Assembly (NCBI GenBank): GCA_950295325.1
Contig: OX485805.1
Location: 29,563,501 to 29,623,500 of the forward strand
From: Polytrichum commune
Lineage: Eukaryota; Streptophyta; Polytrichopsida; Polytrichales; Polytrichaceae
Reading direction: 5' to 3'
Length of the DNA stretch: 60,000 nt
Shown: one piece after another, positions 1 through 9,029 of the stretch
Position numbering within the stretch: the stretch's first letter is position 1
How the letters are laid out: every line of letters starts with the position of its first letter
The notes under the pieces: generated by a model
What the model was told of the DNA's origin: nothing
The model's input: only the letters and a program-made list of their open reading frames with translations
Databases searched by the model: none
Made by a program: the position numbers and the translations under genes

Positions 1-982
1 AGCTCCTCCTAATTATTAGTAAGTCGCGATATTGAGAATTAGTGAACCACTCGAAATAAGTAGGTCACTTCAACAATTAGTGAGCCGCTTGGAATTAGTA
101 AGTTCCAAACTTGATTTAAGTTGATTTAGTGCCACTTAGACATTTCATAGGCCTCGTAGGAAAAGGTATTGGGAGGTGGAAAGAAATGAAGGCCAAGAAA
201 TGAGTTCTCATAAAATATTCCATATCTAGATTATGCATAGGTAGATCTTAAAATAAAATATACCATTTTTTTTTTGAAGACTTGAAAATTGTTATGCTCT
301 CTTTGAGGATTTCGGAAGAGCACCCTTCATCTTCTCAAATAAATAGAAGATATAGTGATCTAAGAGAGGGGCACATGTTAGGCGCCACCTCTCACTACAT
401 ATAGAATTAGGATAAGTGTTCACTTACCTTATTTACGAAGATAAACTATGAGAGCTAGGTCCTTAGTATCTTTATCATATCAAATGCAAGAGCTTCAACT
501 CCAACTTTATCCATAGTTATTCAAGGTAAAGGTAAAGTAATTGTTAGCATAGACACTATCAAGTTGAGAGGGTATAATTTGAGAGACTTGACGACTGCTA
601 TGTATAGAAACTCATATGAGGTGAAATAGTCACATGAGTTGGAAAGGGATAGTTTATGTGATAAATTATGATAGAACTCATAGGAGGTGATAAAAAATAT
701 AGGTGTTGAAAGGCAATCGTGTAACGATTGATTATAGATACTCATATGAGGTGAGACCCTTCCACCAATCTTTGAGAAGGATGTATCATATGAAGTAGAA
801 CATGTGTTTTCACTAGAAAATAGAGGGCCTCATTCTTGCCCTCATAAAGTCTATCTTATTGAATGGCTTAGACATGCACTTGAGCTTCATGTTTGAGAGC
901 TAGAGAGCAACTTGAGCGTAAAACTCCTCAAGTAGTATAGCGATGTGGTAGCCATGTCGGAAGATATGCTTACAGATCATAG
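1..982. other. AT-rich non-coding stretch with short degenerate tandem units
   Basis: No gene is visible. The first 120 bases repeat an 'attagtgag/attagtaag' phrase several times. Around 604-755 a phrase close to 'actcatatgaggtga' occurs three times about 65 bases apart, which makes a weak tandem repeat. The short open frames here have no recognisable protein features. Confidence 0.5.
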
Positions 983-1088
983 TGTCGTGTAAATAGCGAT
1001 CGTGTGTCACTGCAGCTCGAGTACCAACCACCACTAACAAACAACACTAAAACATAGCAAAGTCACACATAAACAACACACCTCGACA
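983..1088. repeat. 106-bp direct repeat, outer copy, TGTCG...CGACA
   Basis: This 106-bp segment recurs at 1424-1529 with two mismatches. It starts TGTCG and ends CGACA, so it has short inverted termini like an LTR. Together the two copies bracket the 333-bp repeat at 1089-1421. Confidence 0.85.
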
Positions 1089-1421
1089 GAGAAGGAAGAG
1101 AGTAGAACACTCATAAGAGCTCTAATTTCTCTCCAAATGCACACAACTAGTCAAGCTATCTCTCACTCCACCAAGGGAGAATCCAAGAGTGTAAGTAGGG
1201 GAAGAATAATTCAAGATTTATTGCAAAATCATGCAATCTATACCTCACACAAGCTCTCTCCACACACTAACTCACAAGACTTGACTTGGCAAGAATGCCA
1301 AGCCAAGGAGGAGGCTCCTCACTTAGGAGCCTTCCTCTCCACATCTAGATTCATCCATCCAAATCTAGATGGATGAAACCCAACGGATAAGGTGCGGTCG
1401 TCGACGCCGCATACCGTGACA
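1089..1421 (-). repeat. 333-bp terminal repeat, left copy
   Basis: It matches 10528-10860 in the same orientation with 5 differences over 333 bases (about 98.5% identity). It would be the left LTR by comparison with the right copy, but it is sandwiched between the two 106-bp repeats rather than lying beside the purine tract. It is either a core segment of a longer, rearranged LTR or a leader segment captured between two short LTRs. Confidence 0.8.
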
Positions 1422-1423
1422 GC

Positions 1424-1529
1424 TGTCGTGTAAATAGCGATCGTGTGTCACTGCAGCTCGAGTACCAACCACCACTAACAAACAACACTAAAACATAGCA
1501 AAATTACACATAAACAACACACCTCGACA
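1424..1529 (-). repeat. 106-bp direct repeat, inner copy; probable start of 3' LTR
   Basis: Read on the minus strand it begins TGTCGAGG immediately after the purine tract AAGGGGGGGCA, the arrangement expected at the junction of internal region and 3' LTR. It differs from 983-1088 at two positions. No copy is found beside the right-hand 334-bp repeat. Confidence 0.75.
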
Positions 1530-1540
1530 TGCCCCCCCTT
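1530..1540 (-). promoter_or_regulatory. Polypurine tract of the retrotransposon
   Basis: The minus strand reads AAGGGGGGGCA directly before TGTCGAGG. Purine tracts in this place prime plus-strand DNA synthesis in LTR retrotransposons. Assignment is by position and composition. Confidence 0.7.
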
Positions 1541-1968
1541 AGCTGACTATGGAGTCCCGCCAAGCAGCTAGGACCAATGCTAATCTAAAGGGCATGGATA
1601 ATGAAAGTTTTTTTTCCGCAACTAACTAATAAGGTAAACGTTATTCCAAGGAATTGTAGACTGGGTGCAAGGTGAGCCCCATCCTTAATCGCCTCTGATG
1701 TTTGGCCATCAGATCCCAAAGAATTAAATCCACCGCCTCATGTTGATTGCGTCTCTAAGTCATAACTCCTCATTTTCCATTTGGGCAGACACAAGATGAT
1801 GAAAACCACACAGGATCATTGAATACGATTGGTGGAAGTACCACGTACCGAAGATCCTCGACAACGAGGACAACTCCACTGTCTAGATGGTAGAGAAGTC
1901 AAGGGTGGCCTCAAGCATGCCATGTGCCAACCGCGTTGACACTGATCATACAAGAGCATAGTAGCCGC

Positions 1969-3024
1969 TCATTTCTTCTCTCCACACACAAAACATGGAA
2001 GACCCTCTGGCACGACGGCCAGTTCAGGATGAACTGTACCCTCAATAGGTAGATGACATGGGACACAGTTTTTGGAATGCTCGCGACATTCCCTGCCATC
2101 CTTGCCTTCCAACAACAACAAACCACTCGGCAACACCTCCTTCACCCGAAGGATAGTGCGCCCCGCCCTGACATCCAATGTCGTAGGCGCCTCACGTTGG
2201 AGATAGACATAACCCCCCTGCCGGAATCTCCGCAACTGAGGTCGGTAAGCACCACTGCGAATGCGTGCATAACGCAATGTGTCACGGTGCTGAGCAATAG
2301 ACAAATTCTCCATGCCCATAGGCATGGCCCTCTGGAAGAATTGAGCCCGCTCCTGCAAACACTCTGCCCAAAGGTCTGGGTCATCCAAGTTCAGAACATG
2401 AGCTAGTTTTTCCCGAATAGAACTTGGGAGTATTGGCTCACGTCCATACAACAATTGATACGGGCTGTAGGACGCCAAAGAGGCATGCCTACTAAATCGA
2501 TAGCCCATAGCAATCCAAGGCAACATAAGGTCTCAATCCCGGTGGCTTCCTCGAAGTAATCCATACTTCCTCAAGCCACGCTTGGTTGTCTGAACAACCC
2601 GTTCAGCCAAGCCATCTGCCTCCGGATGATCCCGAGAGGTGGTGTGGTCATCTATGAGCGCCTTAATGCACAACTCCTCAAAAACACCAAGGAACTCCCT
2701 CCCTTGGTCCGTCAGCACCTCAGCCGGTGCTCCAAAACGTGCCAACACACGATCCAAAAAGGCGGCCGCGGCCAACTCTGCAGAGTTTTGGGGTAAAGCA
2801 ACAAGCTCAATCCACTTGCTAAAATGCTCCACTATCACCTACACGTACTTTGCTCCACGTGGCGTGACAACCAACGGTCCCGCAAAGTCTAGCGACCAAC
2901 GGTAGCCCAATCCCATGATAGGTAAGGGCTGTAACTGAGGTGACAAGGTGTTAAAGCTAGACCTGACCCGGTCACAAACTTCACACCTCCCGACATAAGC
3001 AGCCACCTGCTGATACATGCCAGT
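1969..3024 (-). pseudogene. Retrotransposon integrase core and C-terminal part, interrupted
   Basis: This part would insert the element's cDNA into the genome. It starts after the zinc-binding histidines encoded just upstream, with CEVC completing the HHCC finger. The catalytic acidic residues are visible: D in WSLDFAG (about 2890), D in LTDQGREF, and E in GLAERVVQT, with 34 residues between the last two against the usual 35. The tail contains CVPCHLP and CFVCGEKK near 1970-2060, a cysteine-rich ending. Two stops break it, TAG at 2839-2841 between the first and second catalytic residues and TGA at 2533-2535. The stop at the low-coordinate end is probably the natural end of the polyprotein. 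No chromodomain was recognised. Confidence 0.85.
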
Positions 3025-3873
3025 TCACCAATATTGACCACGCAACATCGAATGTGTCCTGCGTATGCCAAAATGGCCAAGTTCCTCGTGCACTTGTCGC
3101 ACCAAGGAGGCCCTCTGATCCGGCCTAGGAACAATACGCCTTGTCCCATCCGGCCACAATCGAAATAACAAACCGTTCTCCCAACGGAACCTTGTTATTC
3201 GATGTCCAATCCTATCCCTTTGCATTGCCGAAATAGACAAAGGAAATGTACCCTGTTGAAGCTTATGCAATACGGAAAGATCCTCCCATATATCCGCAAT
3301 AGCTTGAGGCCGATCAGTCTCATCATCCGAGCCCTGTATCGGAATCTCAACATATGCACCAGAAAATAAAGTGAGGTAGGCAGCCGCGTGCCAACCTGGA
3401 ACCGCCTCTCGATCACAATCTCCATGCCACCTGGCCCCGGTCAAGTCCTCATCCGAAGGACTTGGATTGCGTGAGAGTCCATCTGCATCCATGTTGGTAA
3501 TCCCAGCACGGTGTACCACCTCAAAGTCATACTCCTGGAGCAACAAAGCCCACCTGGCAAGCTTGCCAGTAAGCTTATCCGACTCCATAAGCCACCGTAA
3601 CGGCTGATGGTCAGCCACTAAAGTGAAGTGCTGACCATAAAGATACGGCCGAAAATGGGCAATAGCCCATACTGCCGCCAATGCTTCTCCATCGTATGAT
3701 GAATAATTAGCCTCCGCCGTGTTATTGCTTCGCGAAGCGTAAGCAACAACATACTCCCGGCCAAAATCATCTTTCTGAGTGAGAACTGCTCCCAAACCCA
3801 ATGAACTCCAATCTGTATGCAACTGGAAAGATTTGGAGACATCTGGACGTCGAAGCACTGGAGCCGTACCCCA
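3025..3873 (-). pseudogene. Retrotransposon RNase H and integrase zinc-finger start
   Basis: The RNase H would remove genomic RNA during reverse transcription. Its acidic residues are in order: D in LHTDWSSLG, E in YDGEALAAVW, D in LVADHQPL, and D in MDADGLSRNP. After a linker of about 100 residues comes HEELGH, the HxxxxH half of the integrase zinc finger. The frame opens after a +1 shift relative to reverse transcriptase in 3867-3880, near a run of four G, and closes with TGA at 3025-3027 inside the zinc finger. Integrase continues in the same frame after the stop. Confidence 0.88.
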
Positions 3874-3880
3874 GTTTTTG

Positions 3881-4963
3881 CTTCAATGTCTCAAACGCCT
3901 GTTATTGCTCACGAGCCCAAGTCCACGGTTGGTCCTTGCTCGTGAGAATGGTGAGAGGCTTGGCGATCAAGCTAAAGTTCTTGACGAATCGCCGATAGTA
4001 ATTCGCCAAGCCCAAAAAAGCACGAAGTCTCGGCACATCAACCGGTGCCAGAATCTTCTACAAGGCGTCCACCTTAGCTTGTTGTACCCCAAGACCTCCT
4101 GGAACAATCATATGCCCCAAATATGCCAGCCGGTCATGGAAAAACTTGCACTTGCCGTGGTGCAAGCGCAATCCCCACCGCTGCAACCGCTCAAAAACGG
4201 CCTGCAGATGCCTCACATGCTCTTGTGGTGTTGTGCTGAAGATGATCACATCGTCTATGTAACACCGAGCAAAGGGCAAGCCAGAGAGAACCTGATCCAT
4301 CACCCGCTGAAACTCAGCGGGTGCATTCTTCAGGGCAAATGGAAGAAACTTCCAATGATAAAGTTGATCTTTCCCATCTTGATCAACTCCCCAAAATGCG
4401 GTCTTCACCCGATCTCCCGTAAGTAATGGAAGTTGGTGATATCCGGATCTCAAGTCCAAGGTGCTAAAGACCCGAGAAAATCCGATGGCATCGAACAACT
4501 CCTCCGGGATCGGCATGAGATACCGATCCGACTTGGTCTTTCGATTAACTGGACGGTAGTCCCCACACATCCGCTTCTCTGTCCAATTGCCAAAGATATC
4601 CTTCTTCGATGGCATAACCGTAGCACAAGCATACTCCCCGTTGGAAAGTTCGATTAGCCCTGCTGCCAAGAGCTCTCGGCAACGAGTCTGAACGCCAATC
4701 CGCTCGGAGACACTGAGCCTGTAAGGTCTCCGAAAAATGGGATGGTCGTCCTCCAACTGAATGTGGATGGGTTTTCCTTTATAACCTTCAAGATCCTGAA
4801 GGCTAAAAGCAAAACATCTACGGTACGAGCGAATAAATGCTCGTACCTTCCGTGTCTCAGCACCAATGAGACGAGGGCCTAATTCAAGTGGTCAATCATC
4901 AAACTCTGTAGTCTCCCTCTCCACCAAAGGAGAACCACCTAATACTGGCACAAACTCTAATTG
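3881..4963 (-). pseudogene. Retrotransposon reverse transcriptase, interrupted
   Basis: This domain would copy element RNA into DNA. Typical Ty3/gypsy blocks are present: RRPYRLS, KRMCGDYRPVN, FSTLDLRSGYHQ, FLPFALKNAPAEFQRVMD, the catalytic YIDD (RCYIDDVIIFS, near 4240-4262) and, after the stop at 4058, FLGLANYYRRF. The reading frame is shared with the methyltransferase C-terminal part and is broken by TGA at 4892-4894, TAG at 4058-4060 and TAA at 3902-3904. The longest clean run starts near 4891, upstream of any ATG, as expected for an internal part of a polyprotein. Residues between 4963 and 4895 still read sensibly and form the linker from the methyltransferase. Confidence 0.9.
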
Positions 4964-5768
4964 CTAATGAGAGGAGGGGGCATTAACCATGCCCCCAGTC
5001 TCGGTGCTAGTACTAGAGTCTGACATTTCTTTATCACCACCAATATGTGATGATGAAGCCACCACCGGAGGCGAAGAAACCAAAGCAGTGTAAAAATGTT
5101 GAGCTCGAAGCTCCTCCATCACATGCTGCTCGAATTGAAAAATTCGTTCGGCTTCTCCAACCATGGTGTGAATTCCCTCTTCTATGGGTGTGGACCGTTG
5201 TGCCCCCTGACTAGAGTCCTCTGCCCCCAGAGACAACCACTGGTCACCACGATGCCTTTGCAATGAAAGGCATAAAGCAACAGTCCACACCATAGTATGA
5301 AGATCCATAGCTTGGCCCAACACGAAGCGTCGTTGGCCCTCAGAAAGGCCGGGAGCTGTGGTGGTGCCAGTGCGGAATCCCATGGCACGCTCCCGTTCGT
5401 CAGCCAATGGTTCGGTGTGGGTTTTGGTGTGAACATCCCACACCATACCTGGCCCCCTATCGCAGAAAGCGAATGACTGTGAAAACGTCATAAATGTGGG
5501 AAAAGCCCGCCGTGGTGCCCCCATTTTGTTGACCAATGCCAACGGGGGTAAATCATCTCGAACAACCGGCAAAGAAGTCCGGTTTGGATCCAAGATGTCA
5601 TCCACCTTTTGATCCAAAGGTGGAGGCACTGTAGAAAATGTTGCAGCTAAAGTAGATGACGGTGCGAAGTTGGTCCAAATCCACCGAGGCCGGTGGGCAT
5701 AAGAACCAATGCTCGCGGCATCCACAAAAATGGGATCTCCAAGGTGTTGACGAACATAATAAATCGCC
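4964..5768 (-). pseudogene. C-terminal half of the retrotransposon cytosine methyltransferase
   Basis: This continues the methyltransferase in a frame shifted by +1. Motif VIII-like residues are VDAAS followed by AHRPRWIWTN (about 5725-5672), motif IX-like residues are RRAFPTFMTF, and motif X-like residues are ERAMGF followed by GQRRFVLGQAMD up to about 5272. Only about 55 residues separate motifs VIII and IX, so any target-recognition segment is small, as in DNMT3-type enzymes. The motif VIII region resembles DNMT3 more than the rearranged plant DRM type, because the motifs run I to X in the usual order. After motif X a linker of about 100 residues, rich in serine, acid and glutamine, leads towards reverse transcriptase. 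The frame ends with TAG at 4964-4966. The join is the frameshift within 5752-5768. Confidence 0.8.
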
Positions 5769-8291
5769 TTCCAACACCTTGTCCCGAGAGTCTCCCAACA
5801 ATGGTACATTCTCGAAGATATATCCTGGCGGGGTATGTTGGTGGAAAAACCACCACTGCATGAGGCGGATGAGGTCCCAAAATAGACTAGACCTGGGATC
5901 CTCTAGACCTTGGCCGGCTCCAGCACGTGAATGGCCCTGGCATGGCCATCCTGCAATTATCATATCCACCGGACCCAAGTGTCGTAAGTCGGCCTCACTG
6001 ATGAATGTAACATCACGAGAGAGACGTGAAAAACACCCACGAATGGCAGTTTGAGGTAACTGCTGGGGGTACAATATCATCAATTGGTGAAGATGGTGAC
6101 GAGCCACACGGGTGGGCACTTGAGAGTTGTCCACATAGACATACCGTCTAACCGTGAGGCCAGCCTCCAATACGGCCGCTAAGCCTGTGCCGATGCCCCC
6201 AAACAGTTCCACCAAAGTAATCCCCGCGTCTGGCGGCTGCCATAAAATGGGATGTGCCAATGCCGAGAGGACACCCGGTATGACCGGTGTCCTAGGAATG
6301 AGAGAGTGAGTAATATCCTCGCACCTCCGAAATAGCTCGGCGGAATCACGCCAAGGAGGAATGGGATCCTTGGGATGGCACACCAATGCACCCTTAGGTG
6401 CCATATCCCGTTGATTGTCTGTACTCCCCATGAATGCCAATGACTCCTCCAACAATGTGGAACCATAAGGCAATGTGTCCACCATAGCACCACATCCAAA
6501 AACCATAGATAATGGTGCTATGGTCGCGGCCGCCGCAAAAGCCACGGGAATAAGTTCCCTGCGGCCATCCCCAGCCGACCAACCTGGTCGAATCCACGCC
6601 TCCTCAGTCCAGTTGTCCAAACCAAAACCAAGAGGGTAAAGTGCTTGTTGACCAACTAAAATGTCATAGTTGGTCGCATCCGTCACCGCACACCTAAGAA
6701 GAAGAGGTGCGGGTGAATCTCCAGGCTTCACTCGGAAGCTAAGCTGTAATGGCTCTCGAGTATAACCAATGGATGTGACAATGGTGAATGGACAGGGAGC
6801 CAAATCCTCAGCCGTCAACCTTAACTCTTGGGCAAGCCTCTTGCCGATCATAACTGGCTGTGCCCCTGTATCCATCATCACACAACGGGGAGCAACTTGA
6901 ATAGCATTGCTCCCAGTGCGATTGACCACCAAAATTCCGGTATCATTCACCATACGCACAACGCCGGGACGAATACCGCGGCGCTCGCGGACAGGTCTAG
7001 CAGCGACATCAGACAGATAGGCTGCACCCGCGGATACTGGTGAGTCATAAGACGTGGTCGGTGCCTTGTCATCTGAGGCGTGTGCGTCAAAAGACGCAAT
7101 GGTCTCTGCCGCAAGTCTCGCTCGCCGTTTGGCCACATCCTCAGGATCTTCAGAAGCAGGGATGTCCGTAGTGGCTTGAGCCACGGTCGGAGAAGGTAAG
7201 GATGCCTTCCCTTCCAAAATCCTACCTGCTAAGTGAAAAACCTTAGCAGGTTGGAACTCTGGCGATGACCACTCCATGGCCGTGAACAAAGGTGTGTGCA
7301 ACACCTTGGATGCCAACGTGTGCGCCACATCAGTCGCTGAATGTGAAACCTCATCGTTCGGATGACGACCACTGACAGATTGGACGGCATCGGCCAATCC
7401 AAAAGATAATGGTAGTCGTGCCTGACCAATTTGGTCCGCGGGCGCATTATCCCGAGCTCGCGAGCTTGCCACATATTCATTTGTAGTCGAAGGTATGGAT
7501 TGTGATACGGCTTGAGCATGTGTCACGGCCGCGGAACTCACCACCTCGCCCGAGGCTCCGAACATATAGTAATCCGGAGTGGAAGAACTAGCCTGAGCTC
7601 CGGAGGAAGACGGTGAGGCCAAGATTTGGCCGGATGACGCCAAGCTTTTGAACCTCTCCTCCATGGCTCCAATCTTCGCCTCCAACGTCTTCTCCCGGTC
7701 GGAAGAAGGACGTTTTTCAGGATGGAGAGCAAAGCAGTTCTCTACCGCGTGATTGTTCCGCCCACAATGGGAACACTTCAACTGCTTGGGTAACTGATTA
7801 CCCGTCGTCCCCTTCGCCGAGCCCTTAGCGGGAACAAATGGTTTCCGCTTCGGAGTAGTGACGGTCTGGGCTTGCCTTTGCTTCGAAGGACAGTCCTTCT
7901 TAGCGTGGTCGGCCTGCCCACAAGACCAACAATACATGGTCTTGTCTACCTCGGCCTCCGCCAATCCCGCAGCCGCAAGTGGAACTCTTCGGGATTTGCT
8001 AGAATCCACTAGCAAGGACACCAAATCAGTGCCATCGTGCTGACATAATGCACGATCACACTGCTCCACCACGGCGAATGCCTCTGCGAATGTCGCTCGA
8101 CCATCAAACTCCATGATGATCTTGGGTAGTGCCAAGTCAAGGAGACGTTTGTCAATCTTTGACAAAAACACCTTCACCAACTGACTTTCCGCGAACACAC
8201 CTCCAGATTCTCTGGCAAACCTCGTCAACCTCGTATACATGGTACGAGGTGTATCGTCCTTCTCCCGTCTGAAATCTTGTATCCGCTGCAT
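5598..8291 (-). CDS. Gag (C-terminal), protease and N-terminal half of DNA cytosine methyltransferase
   Basis: This 897-codon open frame is the longest in the window. Residues 1-100 are retrotransposon Gag. CCHC knuckles with C-x2-C-x4-H-x4-C spacing lie at residues 121-134 and 173-186. A disordered Ser/Ala-rich stretch follows. The aspartic protease has DTGA at residues 474-477 and YDILVGQQALYPLG about 70 residues later. The methyltransferase begins near residue 690: motif I VELFGGIGTGLAA, an acidic residue in VYVDNS for cofactor binding, motif IV GWPCQGHS with the catalytic Cys at residue 784 (codon 5940-5942), and motif VI FENVP at 826-830. From about 5768 the frame leaves the conserved protein, so the last 55 or so residues are out-of-frame read-through. 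The ATG at 8291 directly follows an in-frame TAG and is not the original start, because Gag continues upstream in the same frame. Confidence 0.85.
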   Translation of the reverse strand: MQRIQDFRREKDDTPRTMYTRLTRFARESGGVFAESQLVKVFLSKIDKRLLDLALPKIIMEFDGRATFAEAFAVVEQCDRALCQHDGTDLVSLLVDSSKSRRVPLAAAGLAEAEVDKTMYCWSCGQADHAKKDCPSKQRQAQTVTTPKRKPFVPAKGSAKGTTGNQLPKQLKCSHCGRNNHAVENCFALHPEKRPSSDREKTLEAKIGAMEERFKSLASSGQILASPSSSGAQASSSTPDYYMFGASGEVVSSAAVTHAQAVSQSIPSTTNEYVASSRARDNAPADQIGQARLPLSFGLADAVQSVSGRHPNDEVSHSATDVAHTLASKVLHTPLFTAMEWSSPEFQPAKVFHLAGRILEGKASLPSPTVAQATTDIPASEDPEDVAKRRARLAAETIASFDAHASDDKAPTTSYDSPVSAGAAYLSDVAARPVRERRGIRPGVVRMVNDTGILVVNRTGSNAIQVAPRCVMMDTGAQPVMIGKRLAQELRLTAEDLAPCPFTIVTSIGYTREPLQLSFRVKPGDSPAPLLLRCAVTDATNYDILVGQQALYPLGFGLDNWTEEAWIRPGWSAGDGRRELIPVAFAAAATIAPLSMVFGCGAMVDTLPYGSTLLEESLAFMGSTDNQRDMAPKGALVCHPKDPIPPWRDSAELFRRCEDITHSLIPRTPVIPGVLSALAHPILWQPPDAGITLVELFGGIGTGLAAVLEAGLTVRRYVYVDNSQVPTRVARHHLHQLMILYPQQLPQTAIRGCFSRLSRDVTFISEADLRHLGPVDMIIAGWPCQGHSRAGAGQGLEDPRSSLFWDLIRLMQWWFFHQHTPPGYIFENVPLLGDSRDKVLEGDLLCSSTPWRSHFCGCREHWFLCPPASVDLDQLRTVIYFSCNIFYSASTFGSKGG

Positions 8292-9029
8292 CTAGTCACG
8301 ACGGAAGCCTCCGTACTCCCCCTGTAGATGCAGCTCAAATGCCCGCAATGGCTCAAAATCTGGCGGAGCCCTTAAAGAGGCTAAAGCCGCTTGGGTGGCC
8401 ATGGCATAACGCGAGAGTGGAAGAACTGGGCTCGACGTACTCGCCGCAGTGGGAGCAGGACCCGTAGCCCTCGGCTCACCAGGAGGAGCTCCCTCCACAT
8501 CCACCACATAACCTCCCTCCGGTACCTCCGTCTTGACATCCGGAACGGCCATGAAACTAGAAGTTGCGCCTTCCTTCAATGCGGATACCAACTCAACCCG
8601 AGTCTCCCAGTACCGCTCCACCTGGCGCAGCTCCATCTAATGAGCCTCCGTCCACTGCTCATAAGTTTGGAGAGCTTCATGCTCCAAATGCTGAGGCAGA
8701 AGCTCAAACGCATACCAATCGTTAAAATTGGTATTGCGTTGGCGTTTCTCTCGCATCCACGTACGAAACCGGATTTTCCAGTCTTACAGAGAAATGGTCC
8801 CTGCTCGACCGGAAAACCGGTCCCGTATCCCTCCCCTAGTCTCCTCCTCCATATCGTCAAAGGTTCCCACCCACAGGACGTGAGACCGAGTGATAGTCCC
8901 CCATGTCGAATTAGGCTGAAAAGCTTCATTGGGTGCTACCACTGGTTCAACGTCCAAGAGGTCCAAGGGATGACCTTCCGATGCTCCTGGAGACGGAGAA
9001 CGATAGTGTTGAGTACGAGTTGTAACCAT
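8292..9029 (-). pseudogene. Gag N-terminal region with three stops
   Basis: The frame that continues into the long Gag-protease frame starts at ATG 9027-9029 (MVTTRTQHYR...). It is broken by TAA at 8784-8786, TAG at 8637-8639 and TAG at 8292-8294. Between the stops the translation stays Gag-like, with basic and Trp-rich stretches such as DWKIRFRTWMREK and heptad-like charged helices. The ATG codons just after two of the stops look coincidental. Gag would form the particle that packages element RNA. Confidence 0.75.

Noticed and set aside
1969-2100. Chromodomain at the integrase C-terminus
   Set aside because: The tail is cysteine-containing and lacks the aromatic cage pattern. No chromodomain could be supported.
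3779-4426. Plus-strand frame of 215 codons opposite reverse transcriptase
   Set aside because: It is antisense to the reverse transcriptase region and has no motif.
5647-5880. Independent 77-residue frame over the methyltransferase
   Set aside because: It is the third frame of the same strand and has no conserved motif.
5272-6230. Methyltransferase as a bacterial contaminant or a separate host gene
   Set aside because: It is in frame with Gag and protease upstream and with reverse transcriptase downstream, between the terminal repeats of one element.
8292-8294. Programmed stop-codon read-through between Gag parts
   Set aside because: Two further stops occur upstream in the same Gag frame, so decay explains all three better.
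2533-8786. Stops as proof of methylation-driven C-to-T decay
   Set aside because: Each stop is one transition away from a sense codon, but this is true of stop codons in general and proves nothing without a consensus.
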